Source: Microbispora rosea (GTDB lineage: Bacteria; Actinomycetota; Actinomycetes; Streptosporangiales; Streptosporangiaceae). Taken from it: a DNA stretch of 64,000 bases. The stretch covers positions 169,020 to 233,019 of the forward strand of contig NZ_FTNI01000011.1 of NCBI RefSeq assembly GCF_900156315.1. The letters are read 5' to 3'. Of the stretch, positions 8,096-17,594 are shown one piece after another; the stretch's first letter is position 1; the number at the start of each line of letters is the position of its first letter. The translations under genes and the position numbers were made by a program. The notes under the pieces are model-generated. The model searched no databases. It worked only from the letters and a program-made list of their open reading frames with translations, and was not told the origin of the DNA.

Positions 8096-9172
8096 TCAGA
8101 GGACGGCCGCCCGCACGCACAGCACGTCGGGCAGGTGACGGGCGATCAGCGACCAGGTCTCGCCCGCGTCGGCCGAGCCGTACACCTCGCCGTCCCTGGT
8201 GCCGAAGAACACCCCGGCGGGCCCGGCGGACATCGCGTCCCTGAGCACCGAGGAGTGCACCGGGCCCTCGGGCAGCCCGGCGGAGTGCCCCTGCCAGGTG
8301 GCCCCGGCGTCGTCGCTGCGGAACACCTGGTAGCGGTGGCCGAGCGGCGTCCGGTCGACGTCGCCGTGGAGCGGGAAGACGTACAACCTGTCCGGGTCGC
8401 CCGGGTCGACCGCGATCGGGAACCCGAAGTCGGAGGGCAGGCCGGACCCGATATCGGTCCAGGAGTCGCCGAAGTCGTCGGACCGGTAGACCCCGAAGTG
8501 GTGCTGCAGGTAGAGCCGCTCGGGCGCCGCGGGATGCTGGACGACCTTGTGCACGCACTGGCCGAACTCGGGATACTGCGCGCCCTCCGGGAGGAAGGGC
8601 GCTCGGATGTTCTTGTTGGACGGCCGCCAGGTGGCCCCCGCGTCGTCGCTGCGGAAGAACCCCACGGCGGAGGCGGCGACCCCGATGCGCCGCGGGTCGG
8701 TGGGGTGGGGGATCACGGTGTGCAGGCACAGGCCGCCGCCGCCCGGCTGCCATTGGGGCCGGGTGGGGTGGTCCCACAGGCCGTCGACCATGGTGTAGGT
8801 GGCCCCGCGGTCCTCCGACCGGAACAGCGCTGCGGGCTCGGCGCCCGCCCAGACCACGTCCGGCTCGGACGGCGACGGCTGGAGCTGCCACACCCGGGCC
8901 AGTGCGGCCCCGGTGCGCTCGGGGAAGGCGACCGGAGGGGTCGTCGCCTCCTCCCAGGTCTCGCCGAGGTCGTCGGACCACATCACCGACGGGCCGAAGT
9001 GGCCGTACTCGATGCCGGCGAGGATGCGGGGTGTGCCGCCGCGGGTGTCGATCGCGACCGAGTGGATCCCGATGGTGGAGAACCGTACCGGCTCGACCTC
9101 GAACGAGCCGCCGTCCGAGGAGCGTGCGAGGAACAATCCTTTGCGAGTACCGATCGCGAGCAGTGCGGGCAT
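8096..9172 (-). CDS. BNR/sialidase-like beta-propeller protein
   Basis: A 358-residue protein built from repeated blades containing Asp-box motifs such as SDDLGETWEE, SEDRGATYT, SDDAGATWRPS, SDDFGDSWTD and SADAGETWSL. Asp boxes (SxDxGxTW) mark BNR/sialidase-type and VPS10-like beta propellers. No signal peptide is seen, so it is probably cytoplasmic. The family is often annotated as exo-alpha-sialidase or glycosyl-hydrolase-like, but the arginine triad of true sialidases cannot be confirmed. AGGAGG sits five bases before the ATG. It is transcribed toward thyX. Confidence 0.85.
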   Translation of the reverse strand: MPALLAIGTRKGLFLARSSDGGSFEVEPVRFSTIGIHSVAIDTRGGTPRILAGIEYGHFGPSVMWSDDLGETWEEATTPPVAFPERTGAALARVWQLQPSPSEPDVVWAGAEPAALFRSEDRGATYTMVDGLWDHPTRPQWQPGGGGLCLHTVIPHPTDPRRIGVAASAVGFFRSDDAGATWRPSNKNIRAPFLPEGAQYPEFGQCVHKVVQHPAAPERLYLQHHFGVYRSDDFGDSWTDIGSGLPSDFGFPIAVDPGDPDRLYVFPLHGDVDRTPLGHRYQVFRSDDAGATWQGHSAGLPEGPVHSSVLRDAMSAGPAGVFFGTRDGEVYGSADAGETWSLIARHLPDVLCVRAAVL

Positions 9173-9252
9173 ATGTCCTCCCTGTGCTGATTTCGATTAT
9201 GTTTTCGATTCGAATCCTGCCAGGAAACCGTCCACCCCGCCCGCCGTTCCCG

Positions 9253-10506
9253 TCAAGCCTCGCTTCGGATCGCGTCGCCGTGCAGCCTGTCGCCGTGCTC
9301 GGTGTCCCTGTGCACGGTGTCCCCGTGCAGCGCGTCCCCGTGCAGCGTGTCGCTTGTGCCGCTCAGGGTGGTGCCGCCGCGTGTGGTGCCGCTCTCTGTG
9401 GTGTCGGTCTGTATCGGGTCGCGGTGGATCCGCGCGAGCGGCACCCCCGAGATCTGCAGGCGCCGTACGGTCTCGTTCACCATCGCCGCCGGCCCGCAGA
9501 CGTACGCCTCGTGGTCGGCCCAGGAGTGGAACCTCTCGACCACGTCGGGAAGCCGGCCGCGTATCCCGTCGTAGCCAGGGTCGTCGGAGACCGTCGGCAC
9601 GACCCGCAGCCAGGGGAAGGCGGCCTCCATTCTCGCCAGGTCCGGCATGTCGTACAGGTCGCACGCGCGCCGCACGCCGAACAGCAGGTGGATGTTCGGG
9701 CGCTCACCGGAGGCGATGACGTGCTCGATGACGGCCTTGAGCGGCGCGAGACCGGTGCCGCCGGCGACGCAGAGGAGGTCGCGGTCGGACTCGGGCGGCG
9801 TCATCGTGCCCACCGGCGGGCCGAGCAGGAGCTGGTCGCCGATGCGGGTGTGGCGGACCAGCGCCGTGCTCACCCAGCCGCCCGGCACGGCGCGCACGTG
9901 CAGGCGGAGCGTGCCGTCCGCGCGGGGCGCGTTGGCGATGGAGAACCGCCGCCAGACCCGTGGCCACCTGGCCGTCTGCACCGTGACGTACTGCCCGGGG
10001 ACGAAGTCCATGTGCTGCGAGGGCCGCAGCGTGAGCACCGCGATGTCCCGGGTGCGCGGTTCGTGGTCGATCACCTCCGCCAGCCACCAGGGGGGCGTCG
10101 TCTCCGCGGCGGCGGCGTCGATCATGATCTTCGCCGCCATGGCGTACGCCTCGGTCCAGGCGGCCTCGATCTCGTCGGTCCAGATGGCGGCGGCGAAATG
10201 CCTGATCGTGGCGAGGAGCGCGCCTCCCACGGCTCTGTAGTGCTCGGGAGACACGCCGTACTTGCGATGGTCCCGCCCGAGCTGGGCGAGATAGGACGCC
10301 AGCCCCTCGGGGCTGTCGAGCATCCAGACGACCCTCGTGAGCGCGTTGAACAGGCGGTCGCGCTGCACCTCCATGCCCGGCGGGAACATGCCCCGCAGGT
10401 GCGGGCACTGCGTGAAGAGTCGTCCGTAGAAGTATCCCGCGGCCTTCCCGGCGACGGGTTCGACGACCGAGAAGCTCTCCTTGACGAGGCGCGGATTCAG
10501 CGGCAT
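9253..10506 (-). CDS. Flavohemoprotein (globin-FAD-NAD(P)H reductase)
   Basis: A 417-residue flavohemoglobin-type protein; such enzymes dioxygenate nitric oxide to nitrate. Residues 1-135 are the globin, with Tyr25 (YFYGRLF) as the B10 candidate and His80 in DHRKYGV as proximal heme ligand. The FAD domain has RRFSIAN (187-193). The NAD(P)H domain has AGGTGLAP (248-255) and CGPAAMV (338-344). The protein ends in about 45 residues of low-complexity pentapeptide repeats (TTxxG, then xLHGD), encoded by 15-bp repeats and not part of the family core. It is divergent from the amidotransferase gene at 10802. A role in nitrosative-stress defence is inferred from the family. Confidence 0.9.
   Translation of the reverse strand: MPLNPRLVKESFSVVEPVAGKAAGYFYGRLFTQCPHLRGMFPPGMEVQRDRLFNALTRVVWMLDSPEGLASYLAQLGRDHRKYGVSPEHYRAVGGALLATIRHFAAAIWTDEIEAAWTEAYAMAAKIMIDAAAAETTPPWWLAEVIDHEPRTRDIAVLTLRPSQHMDFVPGQYVTVQTARWPRVWRRFSIANAPRADGTLRLHVRAVPGGWVSTALVRHTRIGDQLLLGPPVGTMTPPESDRDLLCVAGGTGLAPLKAVIEHVIASGERPNIHLLFGVRRACDLYDMPDLARMEAAFPWLRVVPTVSDDPGYDGIRGRLPDVVERFHSWADHEAYVCGPAAMVNETVRRLQISGVPLARIHRDPIQTDTTESGTTRGGTTLSGTSDTLHGDALHGDTVHRDTEHGDRLHGDAIRSEA
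9274..9400 (-). repeat. Two adjacent 15-bp minisatellites in flavohemoprotein tail
   Basis: Five 15-bp units related to GTCCCCGTGCAGCGT (9274-9348, plus-strand reading) and three units related to GTGCCGCTCTCTGTG (9356-9400) encode the repetitive C-terminus, xLHGD-type and TTxxG-type pentapeptides respectively. The two arrays are in the same reading frame. Confidence 0.9.
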
Positions 10507-10801
10507 CAGTTGTGTCCCACCCTAGGGACCGGAGACGTGCTCCGGTCTGTCGATCCACCTCCCTGACGGCTCCGGGTGACGAGCGCCGGCGGCCCCGGCT
10601 CAACCGATCGCTCAACGGGGAGTGTTTCACTCGCTCTCGGGCGTCACAACCGATTCCCCACAAGGCAACCGACTGTGAACACTTCGTTATTTTTCGTGAC
10701 GCCCTCCCTGTGACTCGTGTGACTGACGAGAAAACTGACAAAAAGGAAAACGATCTGCGCCATGATGGGCCTGCCTGCTCGCACACCCTCAGGAGATGGC
10801 C
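10507..10801. other. Divergent intergenic region, flavohemoprotein / amidotransferase
   Basis: About 295 bases between divergent genes. The right half is distinctly AT-richer (10680-10770, including GTTATTTTTCG and a run of A-rich sequence), which suggests promoters. I see no convincing NsrR- or Rex-like palindrome. AGGAG at 10791-10795 serves the rightward gene. Confidence 0.5.
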
Positions 10802-11500
10802 ATGGCGCGTCCCATCGTCGGCATCACGACCTATCTGGAGGCCGCGCGCTGGGGTACGTGGGTCCGTGAGGCGGCGGTCTCGCCCCAGGCGTACGCGCGC
10901 GCGGTGGAGAAGGCGGGCGGCGCGCCCGTCCTGCTGCCGCCGCTGAGTCCCTTCTCCGCCGGCGACTACGTGCGCCGCCTGGACGCGGTCGTCCTCGCCG
11001 GGGGCGTGGAGGTCGATCCGGCGCTGTACGGTGAGGTCCCGGCGGGGGAGCCGGACGACGACGGGCTCGGCGGGCCGCAGCCGCAGCGCGACCGGTTCGA
11101 GACCGCGCTGGCGCAGGCGGCGGTGGAGGCGGACGTGCCGCTGCTGGCGATCTCGCGCGGCATGCACGTGCTCAACGTCGCCCAGGGCGGCACACTGATC
11201 ACCTCGCTGCCGAAGGCCGTCGGCCACGACCGTCACGAGACGGCCGCGCACGTGGTCACCGTGAGCGTGTCGAGCAAGGTCGGCAAGGCCGTGGGCGACC
11301 GCGCGGAGGTGACCGGCGCGCACCACCGGGCCGTCCGGAGGCTTGGCACCGGCCTGATCGCGGTGGCGTGGGCGGACGACCAGATCGTCGAGGCCGTCGA
11401 GTTGCAGGGGCACCGGTTCGCGGTCGGCGTGCAGTGGCACCCTGAACGCGGCGCGGACAACCGCCTGGTCGAGGCCCTGGTGGACGCCGCCCGCCCCTGA
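10802..11500 (+). CDS. Class I glutamine amidotransferase-like (C26) protein lacking catalytic Cys
   Basis: A 232-residue relative of gamma-glutamyl-GABA hydrolase (PuuD, peptidase C26), enzymes that release glutamate from gamma-glutamylated amines. Recognisable blocks are VGITTYLE at the N-terminus, LAGGVEVDP, LNVAQGGTL and GVQWHPE with the His-Glu of the triad. The nucleophile elbow normally reads CRGMQ, but here it is AISRGMH, with Ser (about residue 118) in place of Cys. Hydrolysis by the normal mechanism is therefore doubtful. ATG 10802 is preferred because AGGAG is six bases upstream; ATG 10796 abuts the AGGAG. The esterase gene lies about 115 bases downstream. Confidence 0.85.
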   Translation: MARPIVGITTYLEAARWGTWVREAAVSPQAYARAVEKAGGAPVLLPPLSPFSAGDYVRRLDAVVLAGGVEVDPALYGEVPAGEPDDDGLGGPQPQRDRFETALAQAAVEADVPLLAISRGMHVLNVAQGGTLITSLPKAVGHDRHETAAHVVTVSVSSKVGKAVGDRAEVTGAHHRAVRRLGTGLIAVAWADDQIVEAVELQGHRFAVGVQWHPERGADNRLVEALVDAARP

Positions 11501-11617
11501 CCCGTACGGACCCGGTCCCGGGCCGGCGGAGGCGGCGAAGGCGGCGCGGGCGGCCGGGAGAGCGCCGCCGCGGCCGCTTCCGCGGTCGTGTCGGCGGGCG
11601 CTGTTACTGTGCGGGGC

Positions 11618-12543
11618 ATGGCGTTGCATCCCCAGGCGGAGGCCTATCTCAAGCTGTTCCCCTCGGATCTCGGCATGGACCTCGCCTCCCTCACCCGCGA
11701 GCAGATCGCCAAGATGCGATCCCTGGACGGGATGGTGGAGCAGCGCGGGCCGAGGGTCGATCTGCCGGTGGTCAGGGACGAGACGGCGGCCGGGGTGCCG
11801 GTCCGGATCTACCGCCCGGAGCCGGGTGAGCATCCGCTGCCGGCGCTGGTCTACTTCCACGGCGGCGGCTGGGTCTTCGGCAGCGTCGAGCGCAACGACG
11901 CCCTGGGCCGCGACCTCGCCCACAGGACCGGAGCGGTCGTCGTCTCCGTGGACTACCGCCTCGCGCCCGAGCACCCGTTCCCCGCGGCCGCCGAGGACGC
12001 CTTCGGCGTGCTCCGCGACGTGCACGCCCGCCCGGCGTTCTACGGCGCGGACGCCCGCAGGGTGGCGGTCGTCGGCGACAGCGCCGGGGGCAACCTCGCG
12101 GCGGTGGCGGCCTGGCTGGCCAGGGACGCCGGGCTCCGCCTCGCCCACCAGGCGCTGATCTGCCCGGTCGTCGACGTCGCCGCCGACACGCCCAGCTATC
12201 GGACGTACGGCAAGGGGTTCGGGCTCGACGCGGCGGAGATGCGGTGGTTCATCGAGCAGTACGCCGGTGGCGCCGACCCCCGCGACCCCCGTCTCGCGCC
12301 GATCCACCTGCCGGATAAGTCGGGCCTGGCGCCCGCGACGGTGATCACGGCGGAGTGTGATCCGCTGTGCGACGAGGGCGCGGCCTACGCGCGGGCGCTG
12401 GCCGAGGCGGGCGTCGCCGTGGAGCACCGCTGTTTCGAGGGCGCGCTGCACGGTTTCCTCGGTCTGCCCGGGTTCTTCGACCAGGCGCTGGAGGGCCGCG
12501 ACTTCCTGGCCGCCAGGATCAGGCGAGCACTGGGAGCGGCGTC

Positions 12544-12547
<4 letters not shown>
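11618..12547 (+). CDS. Alpha/beta hydrolase, hormone-sensitive-lipase family esterase
   Basis: A 309-residue carboxylesterase of the HSL/Est family. It has the oxyanion-hole motif FHGGGWVFG near residue 80, the nucleophile elbow GDSAGG near 154, an acidic residue in the [10 protein letters not shown] segment and the catalytic His in ALHGFLG near the C-terminus. No secretion signal is present. ATG 11618 gives the family-typical [11 protein letters not shown] start. Its stop overlaps the GTG of the enoyl-CoA hydratase gene by four bases, so the two form one operon. A thioester or acyl-ester substrate feeding the hydratase is plausible but is inference. Confidence 0.92.
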
Positions 12548-13335
<788 letters not shown>

Positions 13336-13363
13336 GCCGCGACTCGGATCCGTCGGACGCGAC

Positions 13364-13786
13364 TCAGCCGAACCGCTTGCGCAGCGACTCGAGGCCGGGG
13401 ACGAAGACGCCCCGCGTAAGGATCTTGGCGATCTTCTCCGGGTCGTCGGCCGCGAAGCTCGCGTACCACTCCACGAACGTCTGTCCGGAGTCCGTCACCG
13501 GCGCGGCCCGGCAGGTGGCGTGGTAGTCGCGCATGGGCAGCGGGGACTCGATGATGGCGTAGGTCAGCGTGCGCTCCTCATCGTCGAGGGTGAGCAGCCG
13601 CTCGCGGAACACCCCGCCCGCTCCGTCGACCCGCCGTACGACCCCCGGGGCGAGCGGTGCGCCGTCCTCGATCTCACAGGTGGACACGCCCGGCAGCCAC
13701 TCGTGGAGGTTGCCGAACTCGCGCAGGAACGCCCAGACGTCCCCGGCGTCCGCGCTGATCACCGTGCTGGCGTACGCACCGCGCAT
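13364..13786 (-). CDS. SRPBCC family protein
   Basis: A 140-residue START/Bet v1-like helix-grip protein starting MRGAYASTVISADAGDVWAF, with the later signature VEWYASFAADDP. Members bind hydrophobic ligands; many are polyketide cyclase-like, and actinomycete homologues of this MxRxxxSTVI type are uncharacterised. ATG 13786 was chosen because GGAAGGAG lies six bases upstream; an in-frame start at 13810 would overlap that ribosome site. It is convergent with the enoyl-CoA hydratase gene and separated from it by only 28 bases. Confidence 0.85.
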   Translation of the reverse strand: MRGAYASTVISADAGDVWAFLREFGNLHEWLPGVSTCEIEDGAPLAPGVVRRVDGAGGVFRERLLTLDDEERTLTYAIIESPLPMRDYHATCRAAPVTDSGQTFVEWYASFAADDPEKIAKILTRGVFVPGLESLRKRFG

Positions 13787-13862
13787 GTGTGACTCCTTCC
13801 GCTGCCCCAAGTAAGTGCCCCGCCGCGGCGGCGCGCAAGCGGCCGGGAGCGATCGTGTGCGG

Positions 13863-15053
13863 TCAGAAGCTCCTGGGCAGGCCGAGCACCTGGGTGGCCA
13901 GGTAGTTGAGCAGCAGTTCCTCGGTCACCGGCGCGATCCGGCCGATCCTGGCGTCGGCCAGCAGCCGTGCGACGGGGTATTCCAGCGAGTACGCCATGCC
14001 CCCGTGGGTCTGGAACGCGGCGTCGGCGGCCTCCCACGCGGCCTGCGAGGCCGTCAGCTTGGCGATGTTGGCCTCCGTGCCGCAGGGCAGGCGGTTGTCG
14101 AACGACCAGGCCGCCTTGTACAGCATCAGCCTGGCCAGCTCGATCTTGGCCTTGACCTGGGCCAGCGGGAACGCGATGGCCTGGTTGGCCCCGATGGGCC
14201 GGCCGAAGACCTCCCGCTGCTTCGCGTAGTCCACGCCCACCCGCAGCGCCACCTCGGCCCCGCCGAGGGCGCTGGACGCGAGCAGGATCCGCTCGGGGTT
14301 CAGCACGTCCCACAGCACGGCCGCCCCCCGGTCCACCTCGCCGAGCACGCTGGAGGCGGGCAGCCGCAGGTCGTCGATGAAGACCATGTTGGACGGCGTG
14401 GTGTTCGCGCCCATCTTGGGGATCGGCCGATAGGACAGCCGCCCCGCCGCGACGGCCTCCGGCACGTTCACCAGGAACACCGTCAGCCCGTCGCTGCGCG
14501 GCCTGGCCTGCGCCGCCGGGATCGTCCGGGTGACGAGCAGCATCCAGGAGGCCCGCTGGACCCCCGTGATCCAGATCTTCTGGCCGTTGACGACGAAGTC
14601 GTCGCCCTCCCTGCGGGCGAAGGTCGAGATCGCCAGCGAGTTGGACCCGGCGTCGGGCTCGGTCAGCGCGAAGCAGGTCTCGATCTCTCCCGTCGCCAGC
14701 TTCGGCAGCAGCGCGGCCTTCTGCTCGGCCGAGCCGTGCCTGGCCAGCGTGAGCGCCCCGAACCCCGGCGTCAGCACGTACATGAACGCGGAACCGCCGG
14801 CGGATCCCGAGGCCGACAGGGTCTCGGTGGCGACGGCCAGCTCCAGCAGGCCCTGGCCGGCTCCGCCGTACTCCTCGGGCACGGCCAGGCCGAGCCAGCC
14901 GCCCTTGGCGAGCTCGGCCCACACCTCTTCCGGCCAGCGCTTCTCGGCCTCGCAACGCTGCCAGTAGTCCATGTCGTACCGCGAGCAGATGTCCGCGATG
15001 CCCCGGCGCACCGCCTGCGCGCTCTCCGGCAGCGTGAAGTCCATGCCCGCCAC
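13863..15053 (-). CDS. Acyl-CoA dehydrogenase
   Basis: A 396-residue flavoenzyme that introduces a double bond into acyl-CoA and passes electrons to ETF. FALTEPDAGSN and VNGQKIWITG form the acyl-CoA/FAD-binding beta domain. RVGVDYAKQREVFGRPIGANQAI and IHG-type QTHGGMAYSLEYPVARLLADARI form the C-terminal four-helix bundle. The start may be GTG 15053 or ATG 15044 (MDFTLPES); no strong ribosome site discriminates. Length and domain order are normal. Together with the nearby esterase and hydratase it hints at a fatty or branched acyl-CoA catabolic neighbourhood, though it is on the opposite strand. Confidence 0.93.
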   Translation of the reverse strand: MAGMDFTLPESAQAVRRGIADICSRYDMDYWQRCEAEKRWPEEVWAELAKGGWLGLAVPEEYGGAGQGLLELAVATETLSASGSAGGSAFMYVLTPGFGALTLARHGSAEQKAALLPKLATGEIETCFALTEPDAGSNSLAISTFARREGDDFVVNGQKIWITGVQRASWMLLVTRTIPAAQARPRSDGLTVFLVNVPEAVAAGRLSYRPIPKMGANTTPSNMVFIDDLRLPASSVLGEVDRGAAVLWDVLNPERILLASSALGGAEVALRVGVDYAKQREVFGRPIGANQAIAFPLAQVKAKIELARLMLYKAAWSFDNRLPCGTEANIAKLTASQAAWEAADAAFQTHGGMAYSLEYPVARLLADARIGRIAPVTEELLLNYLATQVLGLPRSF

Positions 15054-15082
15054 TCTAGAACGTCATTCGGCGAGCTGCGAGA

Positions 15083-15673
15083 TCATCGCCGGGGGCGGCG
15101 CGCGTGGTAGACGAAGGCGGGCGGCAGGTTCCGCCACACCGTGCGCCCGGCCACGACCTCCTCGAACGCCTCGCCCATCCTGCGGCGGAACCGCAGGGCC
15201 GCGGGCAGGGCGCGGGCGTGGACGTAGGAGAACGTCGTGAACGCGCCCCCCGGCGCGAGCGAGGCGACCACGGCCCGCAGCAGGTCCGCCTGGTGGGCGG
15301 GGGGAAACGCCGCCCAGGGCAGCCCGCTCACGATCACGTCGGCGGCGGCCACGCCGCGGGCGGCGAGCAGCTCGGGCAGCCGCGCCGCGTTGTCCACCAC
15401 GAGCTCCACCCCGGGGTAGCGGGCGCCGAGGTGACCGGCCAGGCGCGAATTGATCTCGACCGCCAGGTGCCGCCCCCGCCCGCCGATGCGGCGCTGGATC
15501 TCGGCGGTGAAGGGGCCGGTGCCCGGCCCCAGCTCGACCACGACGGGGTCGCCGCGCTCCGGCACCGGCACGCACACCGCCTCGGACAACCGCCGCGAGC
15601 TGGGCGCGACCGCCCCGGTCACGGCGGGGGAGCGCAGGAACTGCCCGAAGAAGACCGCTGTTTCGTTCGCCAT
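15083..15673 (-). CDS. SAM-dependent methyltransferase (phospholipid N-methyltransferase-like)
   Basis: A 196-residue class I methyltransferase beginning ANETAVFFGQFLRSP, with GAVAPSSRRLSEA, the pattern seen in PmtA-type phosphatidylethanolamine methyltransferases and their actinobacterial relatives. The SAM-binding motif I is VVELGPGTGPFTAEI, followed by the acidic loop VEIN and the motif IV-like VSGLPWAAFP. It could act on a lipid head group, or on an unrelated small molecule, because this family is often mis-assigned. It lies 29 bases after the acyl-CoA dehydrogenase start on the same strand. Confidence 0.8.
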   Translation of the reverse strand: MANETAVFFGQFLRSPAVTGAVAPSSRRLSEAVCVPVPERGDPVVVELGPGTGPFTAEIQRRIGGRGRHLAVEINSRLAGHLGARYPGVELVVDNAARLPELLAARGVAAADVIVSGLPWAAFPPAHQADLLRAVVASLAPGGAFTTFSYVHARALPAALRFRRRMGEAFEEVVAGRTVWRNLPPAFVYHARRPRR

Positions 15674-15845
15674 GCTGCGACGCTAGGGCCCCGCGACCGC
15701 CCCGGCCGCCCGCCGTCCGGACCGACTTGGCGGCCGGGTGGATCACCGCGTACGGCCCATCGGCGGGCGGGAGCGGCCAGAAGGAGGAGACGCCTCCTCC
15801 CACCGGAGGACGGGCTCCCGCGCAAGCGGACGGTAACGTTCCCTC

Positions 15846-17594
15846 ATGCGGTGGCCCTCGACGCGCCGGCTCGTCGCTCAGCGTCCCCTCACGGTCCGGC
15901 CCCTGACCGACCTGCCTCTCACTGACCGTCCCCTCACTGACCGTCCCTTCGCGCTCTCGCGCGGCACGGCCCTCGACATCGGCCTGGCGGTGGGCGGGAC
16001 CGGGCTCGACGTGCTCGTCAGCGCCGGCTCCTGGGGTTTCTCAGGCGACGAGGGCGGCTCGGCCCCGCCCTGGGTGGGGATGGGCTTCGCCCTGCTGGCC
16101 GGACTGCCGATGGGCCTGCTGCGCCGGTGGCCGGGGCCGGTGACCGTCTACCTGTCCGTGCTGCTGGTGATCTGCGACCAACTCGGCGCGTTCACCGTCA
16201 ACACCCTGCAGGTCCTGCTGCCGATCTCGGTGGGCGTGCTGGCCCGGTCGCGCGGCTGGCGCTGGACGGCGCCCGCGGCCGTGCTCGCCTCCGCCGCGAC
16301 CGCCGTGAACCTCGCCGACCCGGGCGTCGCGCTGACGAGCAACACCTGGTTCTACTCCGTCGGGCTGATCGCGGCCCCCGTGCTGATCGGCCGCTACCTG
16401 CGCGGTCAGGAGGGGCGCCGTAAGGAGGACCCCGCGCCGCTGCTCGACCTGCTGCTCGCGGGCGGCGGGGTGGCGCTGTCGGTGCTGACCACCTGGCCCT
16501 ACTGGCACGGCGGCGAGCCGCCCGTGTGGGCGGTCGCGCTCGGGGTGATGTTCGCGGGGCTCGCGCTGGGCGTCGTGCGGCACCTGCCCGGCGCGGTCCT
16601 GCTGCTGGAGAGCGTCGCGCTGGTCGTGGCCGACCAGTACGTGCCGAGGACCGGCAGCAGCCTCCAACTGCTCGCCCTGGTGGCCCTCGGTGTGTTCGCG
16701 ACCCGCGCCACCTGGCCGTGGGTCGCCGCGGCCTACGCCCTGACCTGCTCGGTCGCCGCGATCGTGGTCGTGGACGACCCCGCCGACGTCACCCCGTTCC
16801 GGGCGGTGGCGCTGATGACGATGATCACCGCGCCCGTGGCGATCGGCCGGTACGTCGGCGTGCGGCAGGCCCAGGCCAGGCACGCCGCCGAACTGGCCGC
16901 GGAGCGCGACAGAGCCGGCCGGCTCGCCGAGCGGGAGCGGATCGCCCGCGACGTCCACGACATCGTCGCCCACCACGTGGGGGCGATGGTGCTGCGCGCG
17001 AGCGCCGCGCAGTACGCGGGGGCCGGCGGCCCGGCCGCCGAGGCGCTGGCCGACATCAGGGACACCGGCCATCGCGTGCTGGAGGACCTGCGCGGCCTGC
17101 TGGCCGTGCTGCGCGACCCGGACGAGGCGCTGGGGTCCGATCTCAAGCTCGCGAACATGCTGGCCGACCCCGGTGACGTGCTGCGCGACGCCGTGTCCCG
17201 GATGTCGGCGGCCGGTCTGCGGGTGGATCTGCGTCTCGCGCCCGAGGCGGAACGGGCCCCGCTGGTGGTGCGGGCCTCGGCGGCGAGGATCGTCCAGGAG
17301 GGGCTGACGAACGTGCTCAAGCACGCCGGGCCGGGAGCCCGGGCGGAGGTCGACGTGGCGATGCGCCCGGACGCGCTCACGGTGGAGGTGCGCAACGGCC
17401 CCGGCACGTCCCGCGCCCCGGACGTGCTGCCGTCCCACGGCCAGGGCATCGCGGGCATGCGGGAGCGGGCCCGCGCCTTCGGCGGGCACGTCACCGCGGG
17501 CCCGGCCGAGGGCGGCGGCTGGCGGCTGACCGCCTCGCTGCCGGTGCCACGGGAGAACCGGCCGGAGTGCCGCGTGTCCGGGAGGTTCGCGTGA
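15846..17594 (+). CDS. Sensor histidine kinase (HisKA_3 / NarL-partner type)
   Basis: A 582-residue membrane kinase. Residues 12-37 are a low-complexity LTDRP repeat. Several hydrophobic segments follow between about 40 and 330 (two blocks of roughly four to five helices each). The HisKA_3 dimerisation domain carries DVHDIVAHHVG with the phospho-acceptor His near 371. The ATPase domain has VQEGLTNVLKHAGPG (N box) and GQGIAGMRERA (G box). It autophosphorylates and passes the phosphate to the overlapping response regulator. The stimulus is unknown. Its position directly before the peptide locus suggests, but does not prove, regulation of that locus. Confidence 0.93.
   Translation: MRWPSTRRLVAQRPLTVRPLTDLPLTDRPLTDRPFALSRGTALDIGLAVGGTGLDVLVSAGSWGFSGDEGGSAPPWVGMGFALLAGLPMGLLRRWPGPVTVYLSVLLVICDQLGAFTVNTLQVLLPISVGVLARSRGWRWTAPAAVLASAATAVNLADPGVALTSNTWFYSVGLIAAPVLIGRYLRGQEGRRKEDPAPLLDLLLAGGGVALSVLTTWPYWHGGEPPVWAVALGVMFAGLALGVVRHLPGAVLLLESVALVVADQYVPRTGSSLQLLALVALGVFATRATWPWVAAAYALTCSVAAIVVVDDPADVTPFRAVALMTMITAPVAIGRYVGVRQAQARHAAELAAERDRAGRLAERERIARDVHDIVAHHVGAMVLRASAAQYAGAGGPAAEALADIRDTGHRVLEDLRGLLAVLRDPDEALGSDLKLANMLADPGDVLRDAVSRMSAAGLRVDLRLAPEAERAPLVVRASAARIVQEGLTNVLKHAGPGARAEVDVAMRPDALTVEVRNGPGTSRAPDVLPSHGQGIAGMRERARAFGGHVTAGPAEGGGWRLTASLPVPRENRPECRVSGRFA
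15882..15956 (+). repeat. 15-bp in-frame minisatellite, five units
   Basis: Five 15-bp units related to CGTCCCCTCACTGAC lie at the 5' end of the histidine kinase gene and encode an LTxRP/LTDRP pentapeptide repeat in the cytoplasmic N-terminus. Confidence 0.9.

Noticed and set aside
9274..9400. CRISPR-like periodicity
   Set aside because: Units are 15 bp with no spacers and lie in frame within a gene; they are minisatellites.
10640..10780. NsrR or Rex site controlling the flavohemoprotein
   Set aside because: The AT-rich stretch contains no convincing inverted repeat of either type.
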